This document shows positions 1-8,022 of a stretch of 33,008 nt of DNA, piece by piece. The translations under genes were made by a program, and so were the position numbers. The notes beneath the pieces were generated by a model. The model saw nothing but the letters and a program-made list of their open reading frames with translations. It made no database searches and had not been told where the DNA came from. The first letter of the stretch is position 1. Each line of letters begins with the position of its first letter. Source of the stretch: Solirubrobacterales bacterium (lineage in GTDB: Bacteria; Actinomycetota; Thermoleophilia; Solirubrobacterales; 70-9); contig SHVA01000026.1 in assembly GCA_009691195.1 (NCBI GenBank), forward strand, positions 1 to 33,008. Reading direction: 5' to 3'.

Positions 1-100
1 CGCCAAGGACATCCGAGTCTGGTTGGAGGCCAACGAGGGTCGCCCGCGGGTCGCCCGTCGCGCCGTGACCGACCGCCGCGGCGAGCCCTCGCTGCGCTGA
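1..100 (+). CDS. C-terminal end of an unidentified protein (partial)
   Basis: An open frame enters from the left edge (codons from position 2) and stops at TGA 98-100. Only 32 residues are visible, basic and ending in RRGEPSLR; they include a likely helix (DIRVWLEANEG). Nothing in them identifies a family. Coding is supported only by the open frame and codon composition. A weak inverted repeat (CTTCTC at 115-120, GAGAAG at 133-138) follows and could help end transcripts between this gene and the convergent one. Confidence 0.45.
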   Translation, partial: AKDIRVWLEANEGRPRVARRAVTDRRGEPSLR

Positions 101-155
101 TCGCCTTCGGCTCCCTTCTCAGAATGCGTAACGAGAAGCGACGGGGGGGAGCGGG

Positions 156-1367
156 CTAGTAGCCGCTCGGATGGCGGGCGATAAAGCCTGCGGAGGAGCG
201 CTGGTCGGTATGGAAGCGGGGGCCGAAGCCGCCTCCGTTGCCGCCGGTGTCGAAGCGAAGGCCGGCGATGACCGCGTAGACGTGGCCGGAGTTCGCGTAG
301 ATCGTGATCCAGCTGCCGGGACCGGAGTCGCCGTAGGCGGTGAAGCCCGTCGAGTCGAGCGGGCTCGACAGCAGGCCGCCGCCGTGGAGGGCGTAGCTGA
401 CCGCGCCCGAGCAGTCATAGCCGGAGTCCGAGAAGGAGCCGTGGCCCCCACCCCAGACGTAGGGAAGATCGTTGATCTGGTTTGCGGCCTCGATCACGGC
501 CTTGACCACCAGCGGCGCGTTCGGGGGCGGGACCGCGTCGCCGTTCGGCAGCAGCGTCGCCTGCTCGCCGGGGACCGGGGCGCCCATCTTGTGGAGGTCG
601 CCCTCGAGGGACTTCTCGCGGGCCTGAAGCGCGGCCAGCGTGGACTGACGCGCGCCGCGGGCGGCGACGAGGCTCGAGTGCTGTGACTCGATCTCCGCGC
701 GGGTGCTCGCGAGCTGATCGCGCTGTGCCTGGATCTCGTCGCGGGCGGCCTTGACGCGGGCGTGGCTCTCGGTCAGCTGGTCAACCAGGGTGCGGATCTC
801 GTCGCGGAGCTCCCGAACGCGGCCGACCACCGCATTGTCGTAGTCCTGGATCTGGTCGAGGTACTCGCTCTGGGCGATCACGTCCGACCAGTTGGCCGAC
901 TGCAGCAGGACGCTCAGCGTGTCGGGCTCCTGCGACTTGTAGATGTCCACGAGCAGGCCCTCGAGCGCCTTGATCGCGCGGTCGTAGTGGGCGCGGATCG
1001 CCTCGAGGTGGACCTTCTCGCGCTCGAGAGCGGCGGTCGCCTCGTCGAGCTCGGCCTGCTTGGCGTCGAGCTGGGACTGGACGGCGGCCTCGCGCCGGCG
1101 CGCCTCGGACTCCTGAGCGATCAGGGAGTTGATCTCGGCGTTCTGACGGTTGATCGTCGCCTCGAGCCCACCCTGCTCACTCTGGTTCTGGCCCAACTCA
1201 TCGACCTTGTTCTGAAGCTCGGTGGTGGCGTCCTGGGCGGGCGCGCTGGCGCCGCCGAATACGGCGAGGGCGACCAGCGCCGTGAGCAGCAGCGCGATCA
1301 GGGCCCCGGCCCTGCCACGGGTCCGGGGGTGGCGGTTTTCGTAGTCGGCGCTCCGCATCTGAGACAC
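156..1367 (-). CDS. Secreted NlpC/P60-type peptidoglycan endopeptidase with coiled-coil N-terminus
   Basis: Predicted cell-wall hydrolase of 403 residues. A basic start and hydrophobic stretch (about 20-45, ending near SAPAQD) form a signal peptide or anchor. Residues about 48-265 are Gln/Glu/Arg-rich heptad coiled coil, as in PcsB/RipA-like proteins, where this part docks or autoinhibits the enzyme. The C-terminal domain (about 285-403) carries YDCSGAVSYAL with catalytic Cys319 and a candidate His362 in NSGHVY. Family members cut the D-Glu to diamino-acid peptide bond of muropeptides, often under FtsEX-like control. GTG 1367 is taken as start because GAGGAG lies at 1378-1383; ATG 1358 is the alternative. 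The gene stands alone, ending against a short convergent gap. Confidence in the domain is high; substrate is inferred from the family. Confidence 0.9.
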   Translation of the reverse strand: MSQMRSADYENRHPRTRGRAGALIALLLTALVALAVFGGASAPAQDATTELQNKVDELGQNQSEQGGLEATINRQNAEINSLIAQESEARRREAAVQSQLDAKQAELDEATAALEREKVHLEAIRAHYDRAIKALEGLLVDIYKSQEPDTLSVLLQSANWSDVIAQSEYLDQIQDYDNAVVGRVRELRDEIRTLVDQLTESHARVKAARDEIQAQRDQLASTRAEIESQHSSLVAARGARQSTLAALQAREKSLEGDLHKMGAPVPGEQATLLPNGDAVPPPNAPLVVKAVIEAANQINDLPYVWGGGHGSFSDSGYDCSGAVSYALHGGGLLSSPLDSTGFTAYGDSGPGSWITIYANSGHVYAVIAGLRFDTGGNGGGFGPRFHTDQRSSAGFIARHPSGY

Positions 1368-1517
1368 CGAACGGGCACTCCTCGCCCGAACGGTCAGCCC
1401 AGGCTAGCTGGGTTGGGCCGAAATATCAGCACTTGCTAACACGCTGAAACTTCTATTGCGCAGGTAGGACTCGGCCCCTCAGGCGCGAGGCAGATGGACC
1501 TCAGGCGTGGGTCGGGC

Positions 1518-1886
1518 CTAGCCCTCGAGGCTGACCGGGTCCATCGGGTGCAGCTCGGCGCGGGCGAGGGCCTCGGTGCGCAGATGCCCGATCTCCTGGT
1601 ACTCGGGCGAGGAGACCATGTCCATGAACGCCTGCCGGGTCGGGTACTCGACCAGGACCACCAGGTCCCAGCCTCCCTCGCCGATCAGCACGCCGTCCGG
1701 GCTGCCCGCGTAGACGGGCCGGCCGCTGACCCGCTCGAGCAGCGGCGCAACCGCCTCCCCGTACTCGGCGTAGCGCTCCGCGCCGCCGTCGGGGACGAAC
1801 TCGAGCAGGTTGAGCATCACCACGGGGCCGTCCGAGAGACGGCGCCCGAGCGCCGCCAGTCCGTCCTCGTTCAGCTGCTCGGCCAC
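1518..1886 (-). CDS. DUF1330-family protein
   Basis: A 122-residue protein of the DUF1330 type, a dimeric alpha-beta barrel fold. Visible family features are GPVVMLNLLEF near residue 20, the Y-x-x-Y pair (YAEYGEAV), WDLVVLVEYP with following AF, and PEYQEI with a C-terminal RTEAL. Function of the family is unknown; related barrels bind small hydrophobic ligands or degrade aromatic compounds. It starts 7 bases after the stop of the thioesterase-like gene upstream, so the two are almost certainly co-transcribed. That pairing hints at lipid or acyl metabolism, but this is inference only. Confidence 0.8.
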   Translation of the reverse strand: MAEQLNEDGLAALGRRLSDGPVVMLNLLEFVPDGGAERYAEYGEAVAPLLERVSGRPVYAGSPDGVLIGEGGWDLVVLVEYPTRQAFMDMVSSPEYQEIGHLRTEALARAELHPMDPVSLEG

Positions 1887-1893
1887 CGTCAGC

Positions 1894-2634
1894 TCACCTG
1901 GCGCGCAGGATAGACGCGTGGAGCTCTTCGCCGTCAGCGGCCGCCACCCAGAGTCCGCCGTCCGCGCGGAGCAGCGCCACGGTCCCCGCCAGCGCCGGCT
2001 CCCGGAACTCGACCTCGGCGTCGATCGAGTCGGGCTCGTCCCCGGCGCTGAGCTCCTCCTCCACCGGAAGCCAGTAGTGGGCGTTGTTGACGTGGTCGGC
2101 CATATCGATCTCGGTGGCGCGGAAGCTCCACTCCGAGCGCGCGGCGCCGGGAGGGGGCTCGGGGTGGCGGAGCCGGACGTTGGCGTCGCGGCCCCCGGCG
2201 GCCTCCGAATAGGCCGCGACGAAGTCGTCGGGCAGCCGCATCGGCCTCCGTCCCTCGACGTCGAGGAAGACCCAGAGCGCGATCGAGTCCACGCTGGCAG
2301 CCTCCCCGCGGATCGTCGTGCTCCGCATCGCCGAGAAGCGGCCGATCCCGCTGCAGTAGGTGCGGAGCGACAGCTCCTCGCCGAAGCGCGGGAACGAGCT
2401 CACCCTGATCCTCGTCCGCCGCACTATCCAGGCGCCGCGGCCGGCGTAGCCGGAGTCCACCGAGTCGAGGTAGGCGATGTCCTGGAGCCAGCCGGCGATC
2501 GCGTCGAGCCTGACCCGGCCGCTGCGGGTGACCTCGGCGATACCGGGCCTGAACCGCCGCTCGAAGACCCGCCCCGAGCCCGGCTCCGGGACGAGCTCGG
2601 TGAGCTCGGTAGGGCTGGTCGAATCGGCTCCCAC
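1894..2634 (-). CDS. Acyl-ACP thioesterase-like hotdog protein
   Basis: A protein of about 246 residues with two hotdog-like halves resembling the acyl-ACP thioesterase (FatA/FatB-like) family, which releases fatty acids from acyl carrier protein. The first half has the typical GWLQDIAYLDSVDSGY and a following WIVRRTRIRV strand; the second half has the hallmark DMADHVNNAHYW, matching the D-x-N-x-HVNN active-site segment. GTG 2634 is chosen because the strand carries a TATGCT -10-like box 10 bases upstream; ATG 2649 would add five residues but lies inside that box. It is first in an operon with the DUF1330 gene and divergent from the FMN oxidase. Confidence 0.8.
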   Translation of the reverse strand: MGADSTSPTELTELVPEPGSGRVFERRFRPGIAEVTRSGRVRLDAIAGWLQDIAYLDSVDSGYAGRGAWIVRRTRIRVSSFPRFGEELSLRTYCSGIGRFSAMRSTTIRGEAASVDSIALWVFLDVEGRRPMRLPDDFVAAYSEAAGGRDANVRLRHPEPPPGAARSEWSFRATEIDMADHVNNAHYWLPVEEELSAGDEPDSIDAEVEFREPALAGTVALLRADGGLWVAAADGEELHASILRAR

Positions 2635-2644
2635 TGCGGGCGCC

Positions 2645-2654
2645 AGCATATGCT
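2645..2654. promoter_or_regulatory. Palindromic shared -10 element of a divergent promoter (candidate)
   Basis: AGCATATGCT is a perfect 10-bp palindrome and gives a TATGCT hexamer (four of six matches to TATAAT) on each strand. Each hexamer ends exactly 10 bases before an in-frame start codon: GTG 2634 on the minus strand and ATG 2665 on the plus strand. Symmetric, overlapping -10 boxes are a known way for one site to fire in both directions. No clear -35 is visible. The assignment is an inference from symmetry and spacing. Confidence 0.4.
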
Positions 2655-2664
2655 GAGCGCGCCG

Positions 2665-3852
2665 ATGCCCGACCCCCCGCAGCAGCCCTTCGGCGACCAC
2701 TCCCGGGAGATCTTCGCCCGGGGGATGCTCGCCGATGAGACGCCGACGATCCCGGTGGACTGGCGACGCCTCGAGGCCGCCGCGGAGGAGGCGATGGAAG
2801 ACCGCGCCTCGGCCTACGTCTATGGGGGCGCGGGCAGCGAGGACACGATGCGGGACAACCTCGAGGCGTTCCGGCGCTGGCGGATCGCCCCCCGCGTGCT
2901 GCGCGAGATGACCGGCCGCAGCCTCGCCGGCACGCTGCTCGGCGCTGAGCTTCCGGCCCCGGTCCTGCTCGCCCCGATCGGCGTCCAGCAGGTCATCCAT
3001 CCTGATGGGGAGTTGGCAACGGCGAGAGCCGCGGCGGCGGTCGGGCTGCCGATGATCGTCAGCACCGCCTCCTCCACCTCGATGGAGGACATCGCCGAGG
3101 TCGCGGGCGGGTCCCCGCGCTGGTACCAGCTCTACTGGCCCAACCAGCCGGAGCTGGCCGCCAGCCTTGTCGAGCGCGCCGAGCGCGCCGGCTACTCGGC
3201 GATCGTGGTCACCGTTGACAACTTCGCCCCCGGCTGGAAGCCGCGCGACCTCGAGCAGGCCTACCTGCCCTTCCTCGAGGGGATCGGGATAGCCCAGTAC
3301 CTCTCCGACCCCGTCTTCAGGGCGGCGCTCGAGAAGACGCCGGAGGAGGACATGGGAGCGGCCGTCGGGCACTTTCTCGGGGTCTTCACCAACCCGGCGC
3401 TGAGCTGGGACGACCTCGCCTGGCTGCGGGAGCGGACCGACCTGCCGATCGTGCTCAAGGGCATCCTCCACCCCGACGACGCACGCGAGGCGCGTGAGCG
3501 CGGGGCCGACGGGGTCGTCGTCTCAAATCACGGCGGCCGCCAGATCGACGGCGCCATCGCCTCCCTGGACGCGCTCCCGGCGATCGCCGAGGCCGCCGGG
3601 GGCGATCTGGCGATCCTGCTCGACAGCGGCATCCGCACCGGGGCCGACACCTTCAAGGCGCTGGCGCTGGGAGCGGACGCGGTCCTGCTGGGCCGCCCCT
3701 ACCTCTGGGGCCTCGCGCTCGGCGGCGCCGACGGGGTCGAGGCGGTGCTGCGCTACACGCTGGCCGAGCTCGACCTGACGATGGCGCTGAGCGGGTACGC
3801 AACGCCGGGTGAGATCGACGCCTCGGCCCTGGCGCGAGCCGAGCTGGGCTGA
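2665..3852 (+). CDS. FMN-dependent 2-hydroxy acid oxidase, lactate 2-monooxygenase type
   Basis: A 395-residue TIM-barrel flavoprotein of the alpha-hydroxy-acid dehydrogenase family, which oxidises L-2-hydroxy acids with FMN. The N-terminal FGDHSREIF and the long barrel insert (KPRDLEQAYLPFLEGIGIAQY) are like lactate 2-monooxygenase, which turns lactate plus oxygen into acetate and CO2. Catalytic residues visible are the base His in VVSNHGGRQIDG (codon 3529-3531), the LKGI lysine and the FMN-phosphate segment DSGIRTG followed by GRPYLWGL. Full length for the family. ATG 2665 is preferred over ATG 2650, which sits inside the putative promoter box. The substrate could be another hydroxy acid such as glycolate or mandelate. 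Confidence 0.87.
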   Translation: MPDPPQQPFGDHSREIFARGMLADETPTIPVDWRRLEAAAEEAMEDRASAYVYGGAGSEDTMRDNLEAFRRWRIAPRVLREMTGRSLAGTLLGAELPAPVLLAPIGVQQVIHPDGELATARAAAAVGLPMIVSTASSTSMEDIAEVAGGSPRWYQLYWPNQPELAASLVERAERAGYSAIVVTVDNFAPGWKPRDLEQAYLPFLEGIGIAQYLSDPVFRAALEKTPEEDMGAAVGHFLGVFTNPALSWDDLAWLRERTDLPIVLKGILHPDDAREARERGADGVVVSNHGGRQIDGAIASLDALPAIAEAAGGDLAILLDSGIRTGADTFKALALGADAVLLGRPYLWGLALGGADGVEAVLRYTLAELDLTMALSGYATPGEIDASALARAELG

Positions 3853-3939
3853 CGTACTCAAGCTCGTCGGGCCGGCGGGCCGATAGAGTCAGCACAACGC
3901 CAACGGCGCGATCCGATTGCCCTTCGATGGAGGAGCCCC

Positions 3940-4380
3940 GTGTACATGCGTGAGAACCGGTTTCGCTGGATCGCTGTCGGTATCGGCGCATTGGCCCTGA
4001 TCGCCGCCGTGGCTGCGATCGTGATCGCCAACAAGGCGAGCGACGATGACGCGGCCAGCAAGGAGGACGTCACGGCGCAGGTCTCCGCCCTCCGCGCCAG
4101 CGTCGTCTCCGCCGGCGTTCAGCTGAAGAAGGGCCAGAAGGTCAACAACGCCGATGCCAAGAAGCAGCAGGCCAATCTCCGCAAGGCCGCCAAGGGCCAG
4201 GCGAGCAAGAACGCCGTCACCGATCAGCGGATCGACACGATCGAGGCCAGCATCAGCAAGCTCCAGGCCGACGAGAAGAGCCAGTCGAACAGCATCGCCC
4301 AGCTCCAGAACTCGGTCAAGCAGCTGCAGCAGAGCGTGGACAAGCTCTCGGGCAAGGTCACCAAGCTCCAGAACCGCTAG
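3940..4380 (+). CDS. Membrane-anchored coiled-coil protein
   Basis: A 146-residue protein with a short basic cytoplasmic start, one transmembrane helix (about residues 11-31, WIAVGIGALALIAAVAAIVIA) and a long extracytoplasmic coiled coil rich in Lys, Gln, Ser and Ala to the end. Heptad-like leucine/isoleucine spacing is clear from about residue 90 (ASISKL, IAQL, VKQL, VDKL, VTKL). No enzyme motif. GTG 3940 is chosen because GGAGGA lies about six bases upstream; ATG 3946 is less well spaced. Likely a structural envelope protein; I do not recognise a named family. Confidence 0.72.
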   Translation: MYMRENRFRWIAVGIGALALIAAVAAIVIANKASDDDAASKEDVTAQVSALRASVVSAGVQLKKGQKVNNADAKKQQANLRKAAKGQASKNAVTDQRIDTIEASISKLQADEKSQSNSIAQLQNSVKQLQQSVDKLSGKVTKLQNR

Positions 4381-4470
4381 CGGCCACAAGACCGCCCTAC
4401 TTCGGAGCGGCTGCTCGCAGCCGCGACTGATGGTCTGCAGTCGCCAGTGGCCGCCCCTGATGCGGGCGCG

Positions 4471-4476
4471 TAACAT
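4471..4476 (+). promoter_or_regulatory. Putative -10 box for leaderless hydrolase mRNA
   Basis: TAACAT ends 8 bases before ATG 4485, and there is no purine-rich ribosome binding site in between. This fits the TANNNT pattern of leaderless actinobacterial genes. No convincing -35 is present. Confidence 0.4.
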
Positions 4477-4484
4477 TTACGTCT

Positions 4485-5387
4485 ATGGCTGAGCAGTTCT
4501 GCGACGTCGGCCGGGGCATCACCCTCTGCTACGAGACCTTCGGCGACCCGGCCGACCCCCCGGCGCTGCTGGTCATGGGCCTCGCCACCCAGATGATCGG
4601 CTGGCACGAGGACTTCTGCGAGCAGCTCGCCGAGCAGGGCTTCTACGTCATCCGCTTCGACAACCGCGACTGCGGGCGTTCGACGCACCTCGACTTTCCC
4701 CCGCCCGGGGTGCGCCAGCTCCTGCGCCGGCGCTTCGGCATCGAGCAGTACAACCTCTCCGATATGGCGGAGGACGCCGCCGGGCTGATCCGCCGGCTCG
4801 AGATCGCGCCGGCCCACGTAGTCGGCGCCTCGATGGGAGGCATGATCGGGCAGAACCTGGCCGCCGAGCATCCCGAGCTGGTGCGGTCGCTCGTGTCGAT
4901 CATGTCGACCACCGGGAACCGCTGGCAGGGACAGCCCGCGCCGGCGATGTTCCGGCACCTGCTCGCGAAACCCCCGTCCGATCGCGACGCCTTCATCGAC
5001 CGCGCCACCGAGGTCTTCGGCACGGTCGGCTCCCCCGGCTTCCCCCGCGATGAGTCCTACATCCGCGACCGTGCTGCGAAGAGCTTCGACCGCGGCTACG
5101 ACCCTGCCGGTGGCGGCCGCCAGCTCGCGGCGATCCTCGCGTCCGGAAACCGCAGCAAGGCTCTGGCGAGCATCTCGGTACCGACCCTGGTCATCCACGG
5201 GTCCGCCGACCGCCTGGTTCGGCCCTCCGGCGGCCGCGCGACGGCCCTCGCGATTCCCGGCGCCAAGCTCCTGGTGGTCAAGGGGATGGGCCACGACCTT
5301 CCCCGCCCCGCCTGGCCCCACCTGATCGGCGCGATCAAGCTCCACACGGACCGCGCCGAGGCCGCTCGGGCCGCCGTCCCCGCCTGA
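4485..5387 (+). CDS. Alpha/beta-fold hydrolase
   Basis: A 300-residue cytoplasmic hydrolase of the alpha/beta superfamily. The HG-like oxyanion region is replaced by LLVMGLATQ; FDNRDCGRS follows, the nucleophile elbow is GASMGG with Ser116, the acid is probably Asp in HGSADRLVRP, and the base is His in KGMGHDLPRP. This arrangement is common in the group that includes aclacinomycin methylesterase RdmC-like and 3-oxoadipate enol-lactonase-like proteins. The cap region (about 145-200) is Arg/Asp-rich. Substrate cannot be told from sequence. The start has a TAACAT box just upstream and no ribosome site, so the mRNA may be leaderless. Confidence 0.87.
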   Translation: MAEQFCDVGRGITLCYETFGDPADPPALLVMGLATQMIGWHEDFCEQLAEQGFYVIRFDNRDCGRSTHLDFPPPGVRQLLRRRFGIEQYNLSDMAEDAAGLIRRLEIAPAHVVGASMGGMIGQNLAAEHPELVRSLVSIMSTTGNRWQGQPAPAMFRHLLAKPPSDRDAFIDRATEVFGTVGSPGFPRDESYIRDRAAKSFDRGYDPAGGGRQLAAILASGNRSKALASISVPTLVIHGSADRLVRPSGGRATALAIPGAKLLVVKGMGHDLPRPAWPHLIGAIKLHTDRAEAARAAVPA

Positions 5388-5436
5388 GCTCCCCTCGTCG
5401 CCCCTGCCGCGGAGCAACCAATAGCCTGACGCTCCC

Positions 5437-6081
5437 GTGAGCGCCGCATCTGCAATCCGCGCGATCCGCAGCCGCGTCGACGAAGCCTCCACCAGGCGGA
5501 TCGCGGGCCTGTTCATGATCGGATCGGCCTGCTTCGCGGTCGCCTCGCTCCCCGGAGCCTCGTCGGTGACGCCCGAGGTCGTGGGCGTCACCTACTTCGT
5601 CGGCTCACTCTTCTTCACCACGGCGGCGCTCGAGCAGCTCCGCACGGTCGAGCGCCACAACCGGCTCGACCTCTCCGCGTCGATGATCCAGTTTGCGGGC
5701 ACGCTGCTGTTCAACGTCAACACCTTCGACGGCATGCTCGACGGGCTCTCGGCCCACCAGGAGGACCTCCTTGTCTTGGTCCCCGACGCGATCGGGTGCG
5801 CGTGCTTCCTCGCGGCGAGTGGGATCGCGCTCGCCGGGGTGCTGCGGGCGCCGCTGTTCGCCCCGGCGCGCCGGATCGCGAGGCTGAACATGATCGGCTC
5901 GCTCGCCTTCGGCGCGGCGGCTCTGGCGGCGTGGGTCATCCCCGACACCGACAGCTTCGTAGACGCCTCGCTTGCGACGTCCGGGACCCTGGTGGGCGGC
6001 ATCTGCTTCTTCTACGGTGCCTTCATCCTGCGACGGCACAGCCACGACCTCGCCCACTCCACGGCCCCCGCGCCCGCGTGA
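5437..6081 (+). CDS. Six-helix integral membrane protein, possibly YrhK-like
   Basis: A 214-residue protein with about six transmembrane helices: near 23-40, 49-68, 79-100, 110-135, 147-167 and 175-193. The patterns IGSACFAVASLPG and VGVTYFVGSLFFTTAA, repeated as MIGSLAFGAAAL and GGICFFYGAF, resemble the small YrhK-type membrane domain, but I hold this loosely. No charged catalytic motif. Starts at GTG 5437. Its TGA (6079-6081) overlaps a possible GTG start of the next gene at 6078 (GTGA), so it may be co-transcribed with the glycosyltransferase and deacetylase. Confidence 0.7.
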   Translation: MSAASAIRAIRSRVDEASTRRIAGLFMIGSACFAVASLPGASSVTPEVVGVTYFVGSLFFTTAALEQLRTVERHNRLDLSASMIQFAGTLLFNVNTFDGMLDGLSAHQEDLLVLVPDAIGCACFLAASGIALAGVLRAPLFAPARRIARLNMIGSLAFGAAALAAWVIPDTDSFVDASLATSGTLVGGICFFYGAFILRRHSHDLAHSTAPAPA

Positions 6082-6089
6082 GGCAAACG

Positions 6090-7223
6090 ATGCCCGACGC
6101 GCCGACCAGAGTGCTGTACGGAGTCAACGGCGAGGGCATGGGCCACGCCACCCGCTCCGAGGTCGTGATCGGGGCGCTGCTGGAGCGCCACGACGTCCGC
6201 GTTGTGGCCTCGGGCGCGGCCTTTCGCCACCTCCGCGACCGCCTCCCTCGGGTGGATGAGATCTTCGGGCCCAGCTTCGCGATGCAGGAGGGCGAGATCC
6301 AGCGCTGGGCCACGGTCAGGCAGAACGTCGATTCCGCCGTCCATGAGCTCCCGGACACGGTGCGGCGCTGGATCGCCGACGTGGACGAGTGGCAGCCTGA
6401 CGTTGTGGTCACCGACTTCGAGCCCCTCAGCGGCGTCTACGCACGCAGCACCAAGACCCCGCTGATCGCCGTGGACAACATCAACATGCTCGACCGCTGC
6501 CACCACGACGACGAGATCGTCGGCGCCGAGCGCCAGGACTACCTGCTCGCGCGAGCGGTGGCCCACCAGATGGTCCCGGGCGCCTTCCACTACCTGGTCA
6601 CGACCTTCTTCGAGCCCCCGCTCTGCCGCGGCGGGACCACCCTCGTGCCGCCGATCGTGCGGCCCGAGGTGATCGCGGCGAAGCCCGAGGCGGGCGAGCA
6701 CCTCGTCGTCTACTCCAGCGGCGACCCGCAGCTGCTCGAGGCGCTCCGCTCGATCGAGCTGCCCTGCCACGTCTACGGCATGCGGGGCGGGCCCGACGAG
6801 GTCGAGACCGACGGCAACCTGGAGTTTCGTCCCCGCTCCAGCGAGGGCTTCGTCGAGTCGCTGCGGACCGCTCGCGGCGTCGTCGCCGGCGGCGGCTTCT
6901 CGCTGATGAGCGAGGCCGTCTACCTCGGCAAGCCGATCCTCGCGGTGCCGCTCCAGGGCCAGTTCGAACAGCTGATGAACGCGCGCTACGTGCAGCGGCT
7001 GGGCTACGGAGCCTGCGCCACGGCCGTCACCCCGGAGGCGCTCTCCGGCTTCGTCGGCCGGCTGGACGAGTTCGGCTCCGCGCTCGAGGGCTACCGCCAG
7101 GACGGAAACCGGCGAACGCTCGAGGTCGTCTCCGATCAGCTCGGGCGTGCCACCGCCGCCAACCGGCGCGCGCGCAGGGGCGCGAGGCGCCGGCTGCGCG
7201 GGCGGCAGAGGCAGGGGGCCTGA
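6090..7223 (+). CDS. GT-B glycosyltransferase, MJ1255/VC2487-like family
   Basis: A 377-residue MurG/UGT-like glycosyltransferase. The N-terminal Rossmann domain opens with VLYGVNGEGMGHATRSEV, the hallmark of the MJ1255/VC2487 family; the C-terminal domain has RGVVAGGGFSLMSEAVYLG followed by KPILAVPLQGQFEQLMNA, which in GT-B enzymes binds the nucleotide-sugar. A basic C-terminal tail (RRARRGARRRLRG) could bind membrane phospholipid. ATG 6090 is chosen; an in-frame GTG at 6078 overlaps the preceding stop and is the alternative. The next gene, a polysaccharide deacetylase, starts on the last base of this stop (TGATG), indicating translational coupling. Together they probably build and then deacetylate an extracellular glycan; the substrate is unknown. 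Confidence 0.85.
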   Translation: MPDAPTRVLYGVNGEGMGHATRSEVVIGALLERHDVRVVASGAAFRHLRDRLPRVDEIFGPSFAMQEGEIQRWATVRQNVDSAVHELPDTVRRWIADVDEWQPDVVVTDFEPLSGVYARSTKTPLIAVDNINMLDRCHHDDEIVGAERQDYLLARAVAHQMVPGAFHYLVTTFFEPPLCRGGTTLVPPIVRPEVIAAKPEAGEHLVVYSSGDPQLLEALRSIELPCHVYGMRGGPDEVETDGNLEFRPRSSEGFVESLRTARGVVAGGGFSLMSEAVYLGKPILAVPLQGQFEQLMNARYVQRLGYGACATAVTPEALSGFVGRLDEFGSALEGYRQDGNRRTLEVVSDQLGRATAANRRARRGARRRLRGRQRQGA

Positions 7224-7963
7224 TGGCGAGCCCGGTGACCAAGGCGCTGGGAGCAGCAGCCGCGGGGGCGGCCGGCTTCGCCTGGTACCACGGCCAGGTC
7301 CCGACCTCGCAGTTCTACGGGCCGACGATCTGCCGCGTCCCCGAGGCCGGCAAGCTGATCGCGCTCACCTATGACGACGGCCCCAACCCCGAGCAGACGC
7401 CAGGGTTGATGGACGTGCTCGAGCGCCACGGCGCCAAGGGGACCTTTCTCCTGATCGGGAGCTGGGCGGCACGGGAGCCAGAGCTGATCCAGGAGCTGGT
7501 CGCGCGCGGCCATGCGATTGGCAACCACACCTTCACGCATCCGACGATGCCGCTTCGCAGCTCCTCGCAGCTTCGCGAGGAGCTGTTGCGCTGCCGGGAG
7601 GCGGTCGATGCCGCGGGGGTCGACTTCTCCCGGGTGGACGGGGAGGCCCTGATGCGCCCGCCCTACGGCCGCCGCCGCCCCGCCACGCTCAGGACCCTCC
7701 GCGATCAGGGCTATGTGCCGCTGCTGTGGTCGATCACCTGCTTCGACTGGCGCCGGACCGTCACCGCCGACAAGATCATCAGGAGGGCGATGCGGGCTGA
7801 GGGCGGCGACATCATCCTGCTCCACGACGGCTCCCACCTCGACCCGGCGCACGATCGCTCGGCCTCCGTCACGGCGACCGACGCCGTCCTCAGCCGCCTC
7901 ACCGAGCAGGGCTACCGCTTCGTCACCGTCCCCGAGCTCGTCGCCGCCGGCCGAACCACGTAG
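7223..7963 (+). CDS. Polysaccharide deacetylase (NodB homology domain)
   Basis: A 246-residue carbohydrate esterase family 4-type enzyme that removes N-acetyl groups from a glycan such as peptidoglycan or chitin-like polymer. All motifs are visible: TYDDGP at 49-54 (catalytic and metal Asp), NHTFTH at 101-106 (metal His pair), RPPYG at 145-149, and LLHDG with His201. A weakly hydrophobic start (about 5-20) may be a signal anchor. Its ATG uses the final A of the glycosyltransferase TGA, so both genes are one translational unit. The gap of 59 bases to the convergent pseudogene has only a weak GC inverted repeat. Confidence 0.92.
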   Translation: MASPVTKALGAAAAGAAGFAWYHGQVPTSQFYGPTICRVPEAGKLIALTYDDGPNPEQTPGLMDVLERHGAKGTFLLIGSWAAREPELIQELVARGHAIGNHTFTHPTMPLRSSSQLREELLRCREAVDAAGVDFSRVDGEALMRPPYGRRRPATLRTLRDQGYVPLLWSITCFDWRRTVTADKIIRRAMRAEGGDIILLHDGSHLDPAHDRSASVTATDAVLSRLTEQGYRFVTVPELVAAGRTT

Positions 7964-8022
7964 CGGCGGCCCCGGGGGAGGGACCAAAGGGAGCCGCCGC
8001 CGGGCGATCGGAGGTGAAGGGG

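Noticed and set aside
1368..1500. Possible c-di-AMP (ydaO-type) riboswitch before the NlpC/P60 gene
   Set aside because: Such switches precede many actinobacterial cell-wall hydrolases, but I could not find the conserved core; only a short CCCAG/CTGGG hairpin is visible.
1810..2664. N-terminal extension of the FMN oxidase frame upstream to 1810
   Set aside because: Runs antisense through the thioesterase and DUF1330 genes, and the family begins near the FGDHSREIF segment.
7964..8022. GC-rich inverted repeat between deacetylase and calcium-repeat gene as terminator
   Set aside because: Stem of only about six pairs with a long loop and no T-run.
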